43,287 nucleotides of DNA from assembly GCA_002050165.1 (NCBI GenBank), contig MWSW01000015.1:1-43287 (forward strand), written 5' to 3'. Source of the stretch: Candidatus Tepidiaquacellales bacterium OLB4/UTCHB1. Its GTDB lineage: Bacteria; Bacteroidota; Ignavibacteria; Tepidaquicellales; Tepidaquicellaceae. The translations under genes were made by a program, and so were the position numbers. Of this stretch, positions 34,736 to 43,287 are shown one piece after another (position 1 is the stretch's first letter; every line of letters starts with the position of its first letter). A model generated the notes under the pieces. That model searched no databases. It saw nothing but the letters and a program-made list of their open reading frames with translations, and was not told where the DNA came from.

Positions 34736-36214
34736 ATGGCTAAAGAGATTACTACAAGAGAAACCGATTACGCAAAATGGTATAACGACCTTGTTCTCAA
34801 AAGTGAACTTGCGGATTACTCGGCTGTCCGCGGTTGTATGGTAATAAAACCATACGGATTTGCGCTTTGGGAAAATATGCGAGACGCTCTCGATAAAATG
34901 TTCAAAGACACCGGTCACGTTAATGCATACTTCCCGCTGTTCGTTCCGAAAAGTCTTTTCGAAGCGGAAGAAAAAAATGCAGAGGGCTTTGCCAAGGAGT
35001 GTGCAATCGTAACTCATTACAGATTAAAGAGCGACCCCGATAAACCGGGCAAGTTGATGGTTGACCCGGATGCAAAACTCGAAGAGGAGCTTATAGTCAG
35101 ACCTACGAGCGAAGCAATTATCTGGAACACTTATAAAAGTTGGATTCAATCTTATCGCGACCTTCCGATTTTAATTAATCAGTGGGCGAATGTTGTCAGA
35201 TGGGAAATGCGCACACGCCTTTTTTTACGAACGGCTGAATTCCTGTGGCAGGAGGGACATACGGCACATGCAACCGAACAGGAAGCAATTGAGGAAACTG
35301 TAAAAATGATGAACGTTTACGCCGATTTTGTTGAGAACTGGATGGCGTTGCCCGTGCTTAAAGGTGTAAAATCGGAAAACGAGCGATTTGCCGGTGCGGT
35401 GGAAACGTATTGTATTGAAGCGCTTATGCAGGATGGAAAAGCGCTTCAGGCAGGTACAAGCCATTTTCTCGGTCAGAATTTCGCTAAGGCGTTTGATGTA
35501 ACTTTCACCGACAGGGACAACAAACTTGATCACGTATGGGCGACTAGCTGGGGTGTAAGTACTAGGCTGATCGGAGCACTTGTTATGGCACATGGAGATG
35601 ATGATGGTCTGATACTTCCGCCAAAAATTGCGCCGATACAGGTTGTAATAGTTCCGATTTATAAAAACGATGAACAGAAATCGGTTATACATTCAAAAGT
35701 GCAACCGTTGTTGGTCGGATTGAAGAATGCGGGAATACGATATAAATATGACGATAGCGATAATGCAAGACCCGGATGGAAATTTGCCGAGTATGAAATG
35801 AAAGGTGTACCTGTCAGGATAACAATTGGTGCAAGGGACGTTGAAAACAATTCAGTGGAAGTTGCACGGCGAGATCTTAAACAAAAAACGGTTATGTCAA
35901 TGGATGGTCTAATCCCAAATATTTCCGCATTACTTGATGAAATCCAAAAGAGCATTTTTAATAAAGCGCTGGAGTTTCGAAAGGCAATGACCACGAATGT
36001 GGAAACATTCGATGAGTTTAAAACAGTGCTTCAGGAAAAAGGAGGATTTATTTCGGCACATTGGGATGGTTTTTCCGGGACTGAAGAGAAAATTAAGGAA
36101 TTGACGAAAGCTACTATCAGGTTAATCCCGCTTGAAGATGACGGAGAAAGCGGAAAATGTATATTAACCGGTAAACCCAGCAAGAGAAGGGTTATCTTTG
36201 CGGTTGCATATTAG
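34736..36214 (+). CDS. proS: Prolyl-tRNA synthetase, archaeal/eukaryal type
   Basis: Charges tRNA-Pro. At 492 residues and without the bacterial insertion domain it is the short archaeal/eukaryal-type (ProS type 3) enzyme. Class II motifs are visible: motif 1 region ([18 protein letters not shown]), motif 2 ([20 protein letters not shown]), motif 3 ([20 protein letters not shown]). The anticodon-binding domain begins near IQVVIVPIY, and a C-terminal zinc/tyrosine-type tail ends in VAY. The Pro-AMP binding RPTSEA and TSHFLGQNF elements are intact. It probably starts a short operon with the membrane protein 33 bp downstream. Confidence 0.97.
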   Translation: MAKEITTRETDYAKWYNDLVLKSELADYSAVRGCMVIKPYGFALWENMRDALDKMFKDTGHVNAYFPLFVPKSLFEAEEKNAEGFAKECAIVTHYRLKSDPDKPGKLMVDPDAKLEEELIVRPTSEAIIWNTYKSWIQSYRDLPILINQWANVVRWEMRTRLFLRTAEFLWQEGHTAHATEQEAIEETVKMMNVYADFVENWMALPVLKGVKSENERFAGAVETYCIEALMQDGKALQAGTSHFLGQNFAKAFDVTFTDRDNKLDHVWATSWGVSTRLIGALVMAHGDDDGLILPPKIAPIQVVIVPIYKNDEQKSVIHSKVQPLLVGLKNAGIRYKYDDSDNARPGWKFAEYEMKGVPVRITIGARDVENNSVEVARRDLKQKTVMSMDGLIPNISALLDEIQKSIFNKALEFRKAMTTNVETFDEFKTVLQEKGGFISAHWDGFSGTEEKIKELTKATIRLIPLEDDGESGKCILTGKPSKRRVIFAVAY

Positions 36215-36247
36215 CAGATTATCAACATACAAAAAATTTTCACGACA

Positions 36248-36730
36248 ATGAAAAGTATTGCTTCGATAATATTAACACTTATTGGAATAGGTTTCATCGT
36301 TGCCTTCTTTTTCACCGATCCGGAAGCCAAAACTGATGACGGATATTCACTCAGGTATTTCTTTCTGGTTATGGGTCTATGGTTTGTTGGTTTACAGGTT
36401 GCAATTTTTGCATTCTTCAGATTCCGCGCATCCAGGAGAAAAGCGCGGTTAGAGGAGCTGAAACTACACGGACGGCGCGCAACTGCAACGGTTTTAAGCT
36501 CAACAACTACCGGCCTGATGGTCAACCATGTTCCGCAAATCAAAGTAACCTTAAAATTGAAAAACATTTTCGGGAAAGAAATTATAGTGCACGATAAAAA
36601 ATTTTTCCCATTGACTGAAATTCACAAGATTACCCCTGGGCTGGAAGTGCAGGCGTTAATAGATCCCGAAAAAAAGAAAAGTTTTTTAATACTCTGGGAG
36701 GAAGCTGGTATCGCACAAAGTTACTTTTGA
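36248..36730 (+). CDS. Small membrane-anchored protein, DUF3592-like
   Basis: A 160-residue protein with two N-terminal membrane helices (IASIILTLIGIGFIVAFFF and YFFLVMGLWFVGLQVAIFAFF), a basic linker (RFRASRRKARLEEL) and a beta-rich soluble domain (GRRATATVLSSTTTGLMVN, IKVTLKLKNIFGKEIIVHDK, GLEVQALIDPEKK). The pattern of Ala-Thr-Val strand, variable loop, L-x-x-x-N strand and P-G-x-x-V-x-V-x-x-D-P is like DUF3592-type proteins. Function unknown. It follows proS by 33 bp. Confidence 0.7.
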   Translation: MKSIASIILTLIGIGFIVAFFFTDPEAKTDDGYSLRYFFLVMGLWFVGLQVAIFAFFRFRASRRKARLEELKLHGRRATATVLSSTTTGLMVNHVPQIKVTLKLKNIFGKEIIVHDKKFFPLTEIHKITPGLEVQALIDPEKKKSFLILWEEAGIAQSYF

Positions 36731-36838
36731 TTTCTTCAGAAAACCAATTTAATAAAGTTATTTATTTCCGAATGGTGTTCGTTGCTGTTTGACAATGGGA
36801 ACCGACCGGAAAGGATAACCGAAACGCAGATTAACTCT

Positions 36839-37354
36839 TTAACCGGGTTGCCTTATTGAGGTAAGTTCCGATTTAACCCGATCCATGATTTCATTTTGAA
36901 ATTCTTTTCCCGATTGAGTGATTACAAATATCCCGCTCTTTCTGTATCCGTTTTTCAATTCAACAAGACCTGTTCTCTGAATTAAAATCATATCCCTTGC
37001 GTGAGTTGGTTTAGAAATTTTGTGCATTTCACGAATTTGTTTGCCTTCTACTTCATCACGGGTCATGAATAAAAATACTATATCCGTTAGTCTGTTCACA
37101 ACAGGTTTTAACGTATTTTGGGGAAGAATTTCGATAAGGCGATTTTTAATAATTCTTTTATAGTAATCTGCGGTATTAATTTCGAGTCCTTCATGATACC
37201 TGAAACCTTTGTATCTCAGGTAATTCAACCTTGCTCTGAGTTCGTTATTCCATTTTTCGAGGTTATCGTTTAACTTTACCAGATAACGGATTTTTTTCTT
37301 TAAAAGGTCAACATCGTTTCCCGTATTTTCATCGTTTCTTTTGTTGTTGTCCAT
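36839..37354 (-). CDS. Coiled-coil / winged-helix protein, unknown
   Basis: A 171-residue hydrophilic protein. The N-terminal third is a probable coiled coil (DVDLLKKKIRYLVKLNDNLE, KWNNELRARLNYLR). The C-terminal half looks like a winged helix: IVFLFMTRDEVEGKQIREMH, a helix containing THARDMILIQRTGLVELKNG, and the wing SGIFVITQSGKEFQNEI. That suggests a MarR-like DNA-binding regulator, but I cannot name a family. It is divergent from the ammonia-lyase-like gene with an 88-bp gap, so it may regulate it. Confidence 0.6.
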   Translation of the reverse strand: MDNNKRNDENTGNDVDLLKKKIRYLVKLNDNLEKWNNELRARLNYLRYKGFRYHEGLEINTADYYKRIIKNRLIEILPQNTLKPVVNRLTDIVFLFMTRDEVEGKQIREMHKISKPTHARDMILIQRTGLVELKNGYRKSGIFVITQSGKEFQNEIMDRVKSELTSIRQPG

Positions 37355-37442
37355 TAACTTGATTACGTTTTTGGCAAAGTTAATTATTCAACTTTAAACA
37401 TAAAACCATATTGGTAATTGCTCCGGTAATATCAAAACGGAA

Positions 37443-38489
37443 ATGAAACATTTTACCAACTTTCGAAAGGGATTTAAGAACAGTTTTACTGATTTCGTAA
37501 GCGATGATTTCTTCGATGGTGAGGAGTTGGACTTTCACCGGTCAATAAATGGTTACAAACCAATCCCGTTGACACAATTAATAACCAAACCTCCGGTTTT
37601 ATCGAACCGAAATATCTGGATAAAGGATGAATCGAAGCGATTTCATCTGAAAGCATTCAAAGCGCTCGGAGCATCATTTGCCATAAAGAAATTTATAGAT
37701 AATAATCCTGGACAATACGTGTTTTGTACTGCAACCGATGGTAATCACGGGAGAGCAGTAGCGTGGGCATCTGCAATAAATTGTATGCAGGCGGTGATAT
37801 TTGTACCCATATCCGTTGCGAATGAAACTATACAATTAATCCGGCAAGAGCGAGCAGAAGTGCGAGTTGTAAATTCAGATTACGACCATGCTGTCAAAGT
37901 TGCAGCAGAATTTGCTCATGACACAGGATCTGTTTTAATTCAGGATACTTCGTTTGAAGGTTATTCTGAAATTCCGGGATTAATCATGAAGGGATATTTA
38001 ACTCAGATGAGGGAGTCGGAATTCACACTACCGGATACTGTAATTTTACAGGCAGGTGTAGGTACGTGGGCAGCTTCAGTAATTTTATTTTTCCTGAAAT
38101 ATTTCCCGGATAATATTCCTAAATTTATTATTGTTGAACCGGAGGAAGTGGCTGGTTGTCTTGAATCAGCTAAAGTCGGTTATATAGTCAAAGCATCCGG
38201 AAAATATCAGACAGTGATGGCAGGATTAAATTGTCCAACACCCGCAACAGAAGCGATAAAGGTTTTAACCAGATGCGTCGATCACTTCATCGGAATTCCG
38301 GATGAATTAGTATCTCAAGCACAGGAAATATATAAAAAGAATGAGATTGACAGCGGCTCTACTGGTGCATCGGGGTTAGCAGGGCTATTGGCAGTCGCTG
38401 AAATTGAAGGTTTGCTTGATGAATCAGATAAAAATATTCTCATCTTTAATACCGAAGGGAAAATATCTAACGATTCAGAAGATCTTTAA
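37443..38489 (+). CDS. PLP-dependent ammonia-lyase, diaminopropionate ammonia-lyase-like
   Basis: A 348-residue fold-type II PLP enzyme. Lys73 in FKALGAS is the expected Schiff-base lysine; the phosphate/substrate loop TATDGNHGRAVAW and QAGVGTWAASV match diaminopropionate ammonia-lyase (YgeX/DpaL) better than threonine or tryptophan enzymes; IQDTSFEGYSEIPGLIMKGY is another DpaL hallmark; and the end has DSGSTGASGLAGLL. It would convert 2,3-diaminopropionate to pyruvate and ammonia. It is about 50 residues shorter than E. coli YgeX and has no ygeW/ygeY-type neighbours. A related D-serine or threonine dehydratase activity is possible. Its last 23 bp overlap the convergent gene. Confidence 0.85.
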   Translation: MKHFTNFRKGFKNSFTDFVSDDFFDGEELDFHRSINGYKPIPLTQLITKPPVLSNRNIWIKDESKRFHLKAFKALGASFAIKKFIDNNPGQYVFCTATDGNHGRAVAWASAINCMQAVIFVPISVANETIQLIRQERAEVRVVNSDYDHAVKVAAEFAHDTGSVLIQDTSFEGYSEIPGLIMKGYLTQMRESEFTLPDTVILQAGVGTWAASVILFFLKYFPDNIPKFIIVEPEEVAGCLESAKVGYIVKASGKYQTVMAGLNCPTPATEAIKVLTRCVDHFIGIPDELVSQAQEIYKKNEIDSGSTGASGLAGLLAVAEIEGLLDESDKNILIFNTEGKISNDSEDL

Positions 38490-39903
38490 ATTTCTCAAGG
38501 AGCCAATATTTATATGAAATCTGGTCGTAGGAATTTATTTCGTTAATAATTTCATTCACTTCCTTAATGTATATTTCACGATCTATAAGTTTTAAGTATT
38601 TGCTCAGGTATTCAACAAATAATTGAAACCTGTTTGTTTTTGACAGGTTATTGTTCCTGAAGTAATGTTTAAGGTTGTCAATTTCAGAAGCCACACGATC
38701 TAATTCATCAAGTTCGACACTACACATAATTATTACAACTCTTAATCGGCAATATATAAAGGAGTCCGCTTTTTTAATTGACAATAAACCGATAAGTGAA
38801 TCGTTGTATTTGTGGTTTTCAAAATCACATAACCCCTGAATAAATATTTCCGTTGTTTTCCGCGACTCTTTGTATAAAGTATGCCTGTAGTTTTCAAGAA
38901 ATTTCAAGCACCATTCGACTTTCCGGTCGTTTATTGCAACGTAACAATAAGTAATAAACTTCTCCCTGTCAATTTTAGTGTGAACCTTGAACAGCCCTCT
39001 TTTTTCGATTTCAGAGAGGAAATAAAAAGCTTTTTGATTGTAAACAAAATTTCTTAAAGATCTTGAATGCAAATAAACAAATCCGTATTCAAAAAGATAG
39101 TTTACTTCCAAAAAAGATAAATCATCGTAGAGGTTAAAAACTTCCGAAATGAATTTGTCTAAATTATCATCATCCTTAAGAATTATCGCTTTAAGGAAAA
39201 GCGATTGCAGGTAAATAACTTTGCTGTGTTCTTTAAAAAATTTGTACCTTTTGGCAACATATTCTACAAGAAAATTAATCAGGCTGTAATCTTCTTTCTC
39301 TTCGACCGGTCTGAGATATCTCTCCAGTACAAATGCACAGGCAATGTAAAGCTTGTGTTCAAGGACGAAAAGGTCAGAATAGTGATTAAGTTTCTCAAAA
39401 CGTTTCGGGTCATTCTCGGGAGATCTGTACGAGAGGCTATTGTGCTTTATCAGTTCAATTTTAGTTAACAACTCATAATAGTCACTGAATGTGTTTAGCT
39501 CCTTTCTTTGTATGAGTTCGATTTTTTTCACGATGAGATTGAATAAATTGAACTTTTCTCTTTTATCAACTGATGACAATAGCTTTGAATAATAGCTCAA
39601 CTTATCGTTTTCAATTTCACTGAGAAATATGAAATTTTCTATATGCTTCGTCATCTCAGAACAAAGCTGATTGAACTTTGTCCGATTAAAATTTTCCTCC
39701 GGATATATCTTTTGATAAATTTTTTCTTTTGAAATATTCCTTCCACTTGCAGAGTCCTTCTCATAAATATCCTTTAATTGTTCATAAAGTTTTACAAGCA
39801 TAATTCCCTCATTAAAATAGGGCGACCTTATGTACTTTCCGAATAAAGTAACTTCTTTTGGAGTGAGTGTAGAGAAATATGAATAGGTTAATGTCTCTTT
39901 CAA
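38467..39903 (-). CDS. Large helical-repeat protein, unnamed paralogous family (member 3)
   Basis: A 478-residue all-helical cytosolic protein. N-terminal box LTPKEVTLFGKYIRSPYF, then LYEQLKDIYE, KIYQKIYPEENFNR and FNQLCSEMTKHIENFI. The C-terminal box KYWLLEKFKDLL matches NWLLEKFTQLK of member 2. The start is TTG (as in member 1), chosen because no in-frame ATG precedes the conserved box and an upstream extension is not supported. Its 3' end overlaps the convergent ammonia-lyase gene by 23 bp. Helix pairs throughout (for example YLFEYGFVYLHSRSLRNFVY) suggest a TPR-like superhelix. Function unknown. Confidence 0.85.
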   Translation of the reverse strand: MKETLTYSYFSTLTPKEVTLFGKYIRSPYFNEGIMLVKLYEQLKDIYEKDSASGRNISKEKIYQKIYPEENFNRTKFNQLCSEMTKHIENFIFLSEIENDKLSYYSKLLSSVDKREKFNLFNLIVKKIELIQRKELNTFSDYYELLTKIELIKHNSLSYRSPENDPKRFEKLNHYSDLFVLEHKLYIACAFVLERYLRPVEEKEDYSLINFLVEYVAKRYKFFKEHSKVIYLQSLFLKAIILKDDDNLDKFISEVFNLYDDLSFLEVNYLFEYGFVYLHSRSLRNFVYNQKAFYFLSEIEKRGLFKVHTKIDREKFITYCYVAINDRKVEWCLKFLENYRHTLYKESRKTTEIFIQGLCDFENHKYNDSLIGLLSIKKADSFIYCRLRVVIIMCSVELDELDRVASEIDNLKHYFRNNNLSKTNRFQLFVEYLSKYLKLIDREIYIKEVNEIINEINSYDQISYKYWLLEKFKDLLNR

Positions 39904-40081
39904 ATTACCGATGAAAAATCAAATTAATTCCTTATCGTTTGAAATATAAAATAGTAAAAATTAAGTTGTTTACAAAGTATATAATTAAAATTTTTCCTTA
40001 TTTTGAATTATTCGTTTCTTTTGTTGTAAACGTTCAAAATTTTAATTTGCATCAGTTAAAAATTAAAGTGGGAGGTAATTG

Positions 40082-40531
40082 TTGAAACCTTATCTTTTTA
40101 CATTTCTATCGCTGATTGTCATTACAGCCGTTGTATTTACTTTTCAGTCATGTTCAGGTTCCGGACAATACACTGCAGCTTCATTGCCGGGTACGTTTGA
40201 ATACCACCTTGTTGACCAGAGTGGTGAAAGACTGCTGGAAGGTAAAGTTTCATTTAAGGAAACTTCGGACGGAAAATATACAATGGAATTTGTAATTGAC
40301 AAGACCCTAAAAGATTTTCCGGGCGTTGATGGTTTTCGGTCACAGAATCCAACCGTAACCTACACACCCGAAACCCGAAAAGTCTTTATCGCAATGACCC
40401 CAATGACGGGGGATTACCAATTGTATCTTAACCTTGATCTTGTCGGAAATTCTTTAGCCGGTGACTGGAGTCACGATACAATGAAAGGTACTCAAAGTCA
40501 GGGGAGATTTTACGGGACGAGAATCAATTAA
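40082..40531 (+). CDS. Small exported lipoprotein, unknown
   Basis: About 149 residues. The start is TTG (TTGAAACCT) placed 6 nt after a strong GGGAGG Shine-Dalgarno; the TTG one codon earlier would be too close. Signal peptide with FQSCSGSG, a lipobox-like Cys near residue 24. The mature domain is mainly beta (GTFEYHLVDQSGERLLEGKV, KYTMEFVIDKTL, LYLNLDLVGNSLAGDW). It lies 38 bp before the metalloprotease gene, so the two may be co-expressed. A periplasmic helper or inhibitor of the protease is speculation. Confidence 0.7.
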   Translation: MKPYLFTFLSLIVITAVVFTFQSCSGSGQYTAASLPGTFEYHLVDQSGERLLEGKVSFKETSDGKYTMEFVIDKTLKDFPGVDGFRSQNPTVTYTPETRKVFIAMTPMTGDYQLYLNLDLVGNSLAGDWSHDTMKGTQSQGRFYGTRIN

Positions 40532-40569
40532 TGGTCAACAACAATTAACAACAAAACAAAAAAACATCA

Positions 40570-42366
40570 ATGAAAAAGATCAATTTATCCTTAACACCAT
40601 TATTTGTAATAGTGGTCATTATTCTGGCAGCAAGTGTAATTGGTTTTAAACCGAACGGTGAACAAACCATTACCAAAGAGCTTGTTAATCAACGTGCAAT
40701 TGATAACCTCAAACTTACTAATCCTACGGTAAGTGAGCAGGTAAGTATCAATAAATCCATTTACAATTTTAAGAATTATGAATTGTTCACTATTTCGGAG
40801 CAGATTGACGCAAGGGCATTGAATGAGTTCGTTTATGATGCAAAATTTTTAACGCTCAACAGGCAGAAGTTAGAGCAAATTTACAACGACCGAAAAGACA
40901 ACATTGACCTTGTTTTACCGATAGGTGAAAATTCAAACATCACTCTCAACCTCGTTAAAGGTGAGATTGTAAGTCCGGACTTCAGATTTACCGCAATGGA
41001 AACAGGTCAGGATATCCCATTTCAATCACTTGGTATTCACTACAGTGGCGTAATTGAAGGGACAGAATCTCTGGTTTCAATCAGTATTTTTCCCGATCAC
41101 ATACTGGGGATAATTTCAGATAAAGACGGAAACTGGAACCTGGGTTCAATTAAAGACGACAATAACAATTACACCGATAATTACATTTACTACAACGACC
41201 GTGATCTTAAAAAGCATCCACAATTTAAATGTTATATGGATGGACGGTACGGTACAGCCAATGGAAAACTGAATGACTTTGATATTCAAATTGAAACTAT
41301 GAAAGAAAATTACAATGGTGAGGTTATGTCTGATAATTCCGTAACTCCAATGAAAGTTTATTTTGTAGCAGACTATTCTTTCTGGCAGGCAACGGGTGGA
41401 AACGGTCAGGCAATTATAGATTATATTGTCGGATTTTTTAATTCAGTAAGAACTCTTTATCAAAACGAGAACATTCCGTTTCAGATTGCTTATATAGCAG
41501 GATATACTTCACCTGATCCGATGATGGTAACGAGCGATACATATTACGCATTGAAAATTTTCGCAGCTCAGATACAAAACCAGATGCAAGGCGGACATAT
41601 CGCTCACTTGCTCTCATTAAGACAGGAATATGGCGGTGGGATTGCAAGTATTATCGGTTCATTATGTAAGCCTTATAACGCAGCAGATTCTTCCGGAAGT
41701 TATTGTCTGAGCGGGATTGAAACTCAATATAATCAGTATCCCAATTTTTCATTTACTGTTGAAGTAGTAACCCATGAAATGGGTCATAACATTGGTTCCC
41801 GCCATACACATGCTTGTGTCTGGCCACAGCCGGGGGGTGGAATTGGTCCGCTTGATACATGTGTTCTTACTGGTGAAAATTCAACTTTCAGTGGATTCCC
41901 TGAAGCCTGCGTGCCGGTTCAACCTCAGAACGGATGTTTTCAAGCTGCTCCGGGAACTGTAATGAGCTATTGTCACTTCTGTCAAACGAATAACTTCCTG
42001 CTTGGATTTGGTCCGTATCCGGGCGATACAATCAGGTTGAGATATTCACAAGCTCAGGGTTGCCTTTCAATCGGCGTTCAGAATATCAGTGAAGAGATTC
42101 CACAATCGTTTAGCTTGAACCAGAACTATCCAAACCCGTTCAATCCAACGACCAATATTCAGTTCGATATTACAAACGCGGGCATGGTTAAACTTTACGT
42201 TTATGATATGACCGGAAAGGTTGTTGCTGTGCTCGTAAACGAAGAGCTATCTGCAGGAACTTATAAATATTCGTTCGATGCCGGGGGGCTACCGAGTGGA
42301 ATTTACTTTTATAAACTTGTATCGGGTGATTTGAGTCAGGTAAGGAAAATGGTACTACTGAAATAA
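40570..42366 (+). CDS. Secreted zinc metalloprotease (M12/reprolysin-like) with T9SS sorting domain
   Basis: A 598-residue secreted protease. Signal peptide in the first 25 residues, a propeptide-like region to about 255, and a catalytic domain from about 262 (TPMKVYFVADYSFWQA). The zinc motif is HEMGHNIGSRH (His402, Glu403, His406, His412), the long HExxHxxGxxH of metzincins, with the Met-turn at Met465 in VMSYCH. Several Cys suggest disulfides (HACVWPQ, LDTCVL, EACVPVQ, NGCFQA). The last 90 residues are a T9SS sorting domain (LNQNYPNPFNPTTNI to RKMVLLK). It matches the class of T9SS-exported gingipain-independent metalloproteases; the substrate is unknown. Confidence 0.93.
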   Translation: MKKINLSLTPLFVIVVIILAASVIGFKPNGEQTITKELVNQRAIDNLKLTNPTVSEQVSINKSIYNFKNYELFTISEQIDARALNEFVYDAKFLTLNRQKLEQIYNDRKDNIDLVLPIGENSNITLNLVKGEIVSPDFRFTAMETGQDIPFQSLGIHYSGVIEGTESLVSISIFPDHILGIISDKDGNWNLGSIKDDNNNYTDNYIYYNDRDLKKHPQFKCYMDGRYGTANGKLNDFDIQIETMKENYNGEVMSDNSVTPMKVYFVADYSFWQATGGNGQAIIDYIVGFFNSVRTLYQNENIPFQIAYIAGYTSPDPMMVTSDTYYALKIFAAQIQNQMQGGHIAHLLSLRQEYGGGIASIIGSLCKPYNAADSSGSYCLSGIETQYNQYPNFSFTVEVVTHEMGHNIGSRHTHACVWPQPGGGIGPLDTCVLTGENSTFSGFPEACVPVQPQNGCFQAAPGTVMSYCHFCQTNNFLLGFGPYPGDTIRLRYSQAQGCLSIGVQNISEEIPQSFSLNQNYPNPFNPTTNIQFDITNAGMVKLYVYDMTGKVVAVLVNEELSAGTYKYSFDAGGLPSGIYFYKLVSGDLSQVRKMVLLK

Positions 42367-42379
42367 GTTAATTCAAACA

Positions 42380-42410
42380 GGGCAGGTTAATTTAACCTGC
42401 CCTTAAATTT
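42380..42410 (+). terminator. Strong terminator after the metalloprotease gene
   Basis: Perfect 11-bp stem GGGCAGGTTAA / TTAACCTGCCC around a single T, followed by TTAAATTTT. Near-perfect palindrome, so it may form a cruciform as well as a terminator. Confidence 0.75.
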
Positions 42411-42429
42411 TAATCTGGGGAGTAAAAAA

Positions 42430-43064
42430 ATGAAGAAGGTTTTAGGAGCATTATTAATTCTACTGTCATTAAAAAGCAATTTAATTGCTCAGTGGTCACA
42501 ACAAACGAGCGGGACTTCAGAATATTTAACGACAGTTTACTTTGCGTCCGAGAATGTAGGGTATATTTCAGGTGGAATGCAGACCGTATTAAAAACAGTT
42601 AATGGTGAAAACTCCTGGCAGGCAATTAATATCAACCTTTTCCCAGGTGAAGAAATGAGTTGTATTTATTTTTTAAATGAAAATACGGGCTGGGTTTCAA
42701 CCGGATGGATATGTGGTTCGGGGGGAACCGTTGTAAAAATGACTAACGGAGGGGCTGTCTGATCAGTTCAAAACACCGGAACAACCAGCCGGAAATTCCG
42801 GAAAAGTTTTCACTGAAACAAAATTATCCAAATCCATTTAATCCGATAACCCTTATTCAGTTCGATATTCCAAAATCCGGTATGGTTAAACTATATATTT
42901 TCGATGTAACCGGAAGAATGATTGATGTGCTTGTAAACGAAGAACTATCTGTAGGAACTTATGAATACTCGTTCAATGCCGGTGAGTTACCGAGTGGAGT
43001 TTACTTTTATAAACTTGAATCTGACGGGCAGAAAATTACGAAGAAAATGGTATTGAACAAATAA
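42430..43064 (+). pseudogene. Collapsed Ycf48/BNR-type T9SS cargo gene
   Basis: The first part (110 codons) has a signal peptide and two Ycf48-like repeats (VYFASENVGYISGGMQTVLK, IYFLNENTGWVST), then stops at TGA just after NGGAV. A T9SS sorting domain follows in another frame (IPEKFSLKQNYPNPFNPITL to KKMVLNK), with no start codon before it except deep inside the domain. A normal family member would have several more repeats between. I infer an internal deletion that removed most of the propeller and put the sorting domain out of frame. The sorting domain is most like that of the neighbouring metalloprotease at base level. Confidence 0.75.
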
Positions 43065-43077
43065 CATTTGTCTCCTC

Positions 43078-43108
43078 AAAAAGTGGTAGTTGACTTCACC
43101 ACTTTTTT
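43078..43108 (+). terminator. Terminator after the collapsed gene
   Basis: Stem AAAAAGTGGT / ACCACTTTTT with a 10-nt loop and T run, 14 bp after the pseudogene stop. Confidence 0.75.
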
Positions 43109-43127
43109 ATTAAGTAAAATTCATCAC

Positions 43128-43246
43128 CTGGGGTGTTGTACTCCCACTAAGGTCCTTGTTTTGTATGAGCAGGGGCCTTGAGTTTAAAAATAAAATATGT
43201 TGTGAGGGTAAAAAAAAAACGGATGAGTTTCTACCATCCGTTTTTT
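43128..43246 (+). ncRNA. Possible small structured RNA
   Basis: A 10-bp stem (with G-U pairs) AAGGTCCTTG / CAGGGGCCTT with an 11-nt loop lies at 43149-43179, preceded by a short GGGG/CTCC hairpin and followed by a strong terminator at 43220-43246. There is no open frame. It sits between two terminators, so a separate transcript is plausible, but I recognise no known RNA family. Confidence 0.3.
43214..43246 (+). terminator. Terminator near the right edge
   Basis: CGGATG / CATCCG stem, extended by the flanking A run and T run, with a 9-nt loop and TTTTTT. It ends whatever is transcribed from the 43109-43213 region. Confidence 0.75.
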
Positions 43247-43287
43247 GTCTTTAAACCCTATTCATTACTTAGTATTACGACACCTGT

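Noticed and set aside
35225-35692. Minus-strand open frame of 155 codons
   Set aside because: Fully antisense to proS, which is unmistakable; translation is rich in Cys, His and Phe as expected for an antisense shadow.
1-43287. CRISPR array, tRNA or rRNA genes
   Set aside because: No regularly spaced short repeats, no cloverleaf with TTCGA arm and no rRNA-like sequence was found by eye; weak tRNA-like folds could be missed without a tool.

Overview
The window looks like chromosome from a free-living member of the Ignavibacteria (Ignavibacteriota, Chlorobi/Bacteroidota side of the FCB group). The main sign is repeated C-terminal type IX secretion (T9SS) sorting domains with the QNYPNPFNP motif and a terminal K-R-M-(V/I/M)-L-(V/I/L)-K. 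These occur on seven intact genes and two decayed ones. A TonB-dependent receptor, an archaeal/eukaryal-type prolyl-tRNA synthetase and weak Shine-Dalgarno sequences on housekeeping genes agree with this. No tRNA, rRNA, CRISPR array, IS element or prophage gene was recognised.

Layout. 1-628: remnant of a T9SS cargo gene. 629-3546: two different isocitrate dehydrogenases in tandem. 3606-8245: a probable operon of a 2TM protein, a membrane protein, a winged-helix regulator, pterin carbinolamine dehydratase, a TonB-dependent receptor and a secreted helical-repeat protein. 8502-22490: a secreted-protein island with an FG-GAP propeller protein and three mosaic paralogues of T9SS cargo (12275-20781), flanked on both sides by minus-strand members of an unnamed helical-repeat family. 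22641-23793: small membrane and envelope proteins plus degenerate sequence. 23794-27425: sufBCD on the minus strand with an IscR-type operator. 27696-31975: LOG-family hydrolase, DUF3127 OB-fold protein, DUF1028/T9SS protein, Ada and an outer-membrane barrel. 32334-34376: a frameshifted HTH gene, a BNR-repeat T9SS protein and a lipoprotein gene with a stop codon in its signal peptide. 34736-39903: proS, a small membrane protein, a winged-helix protein, a diaminopropionate ammonia-lyase-like enzyme and the third helical-repeat paralogue. 40082-43287: a lipoprotein, a zinc metalloprotease T9SS cargo, a collapsed T9SS gene and a possible structured RNA.

The most unusual material is (1) the cassette of three secreted proteins at 12275-20781, whose modules have been swapped between neighbours while signal peptide, strong Shine-Dalgarno, promoter-like element, sorting domain and terminator are kept; (2) the three-member minus-strand helical-repeat family; and (3) several genes broken by single events (stop in a signal peptide, frameshift in a small HTH gene, T9SS genes collapsed onto their sorting domains), which suggest fast turnover of the surface-protein repertoire. 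No complete new multi-gene system could be proven from sequence alone.
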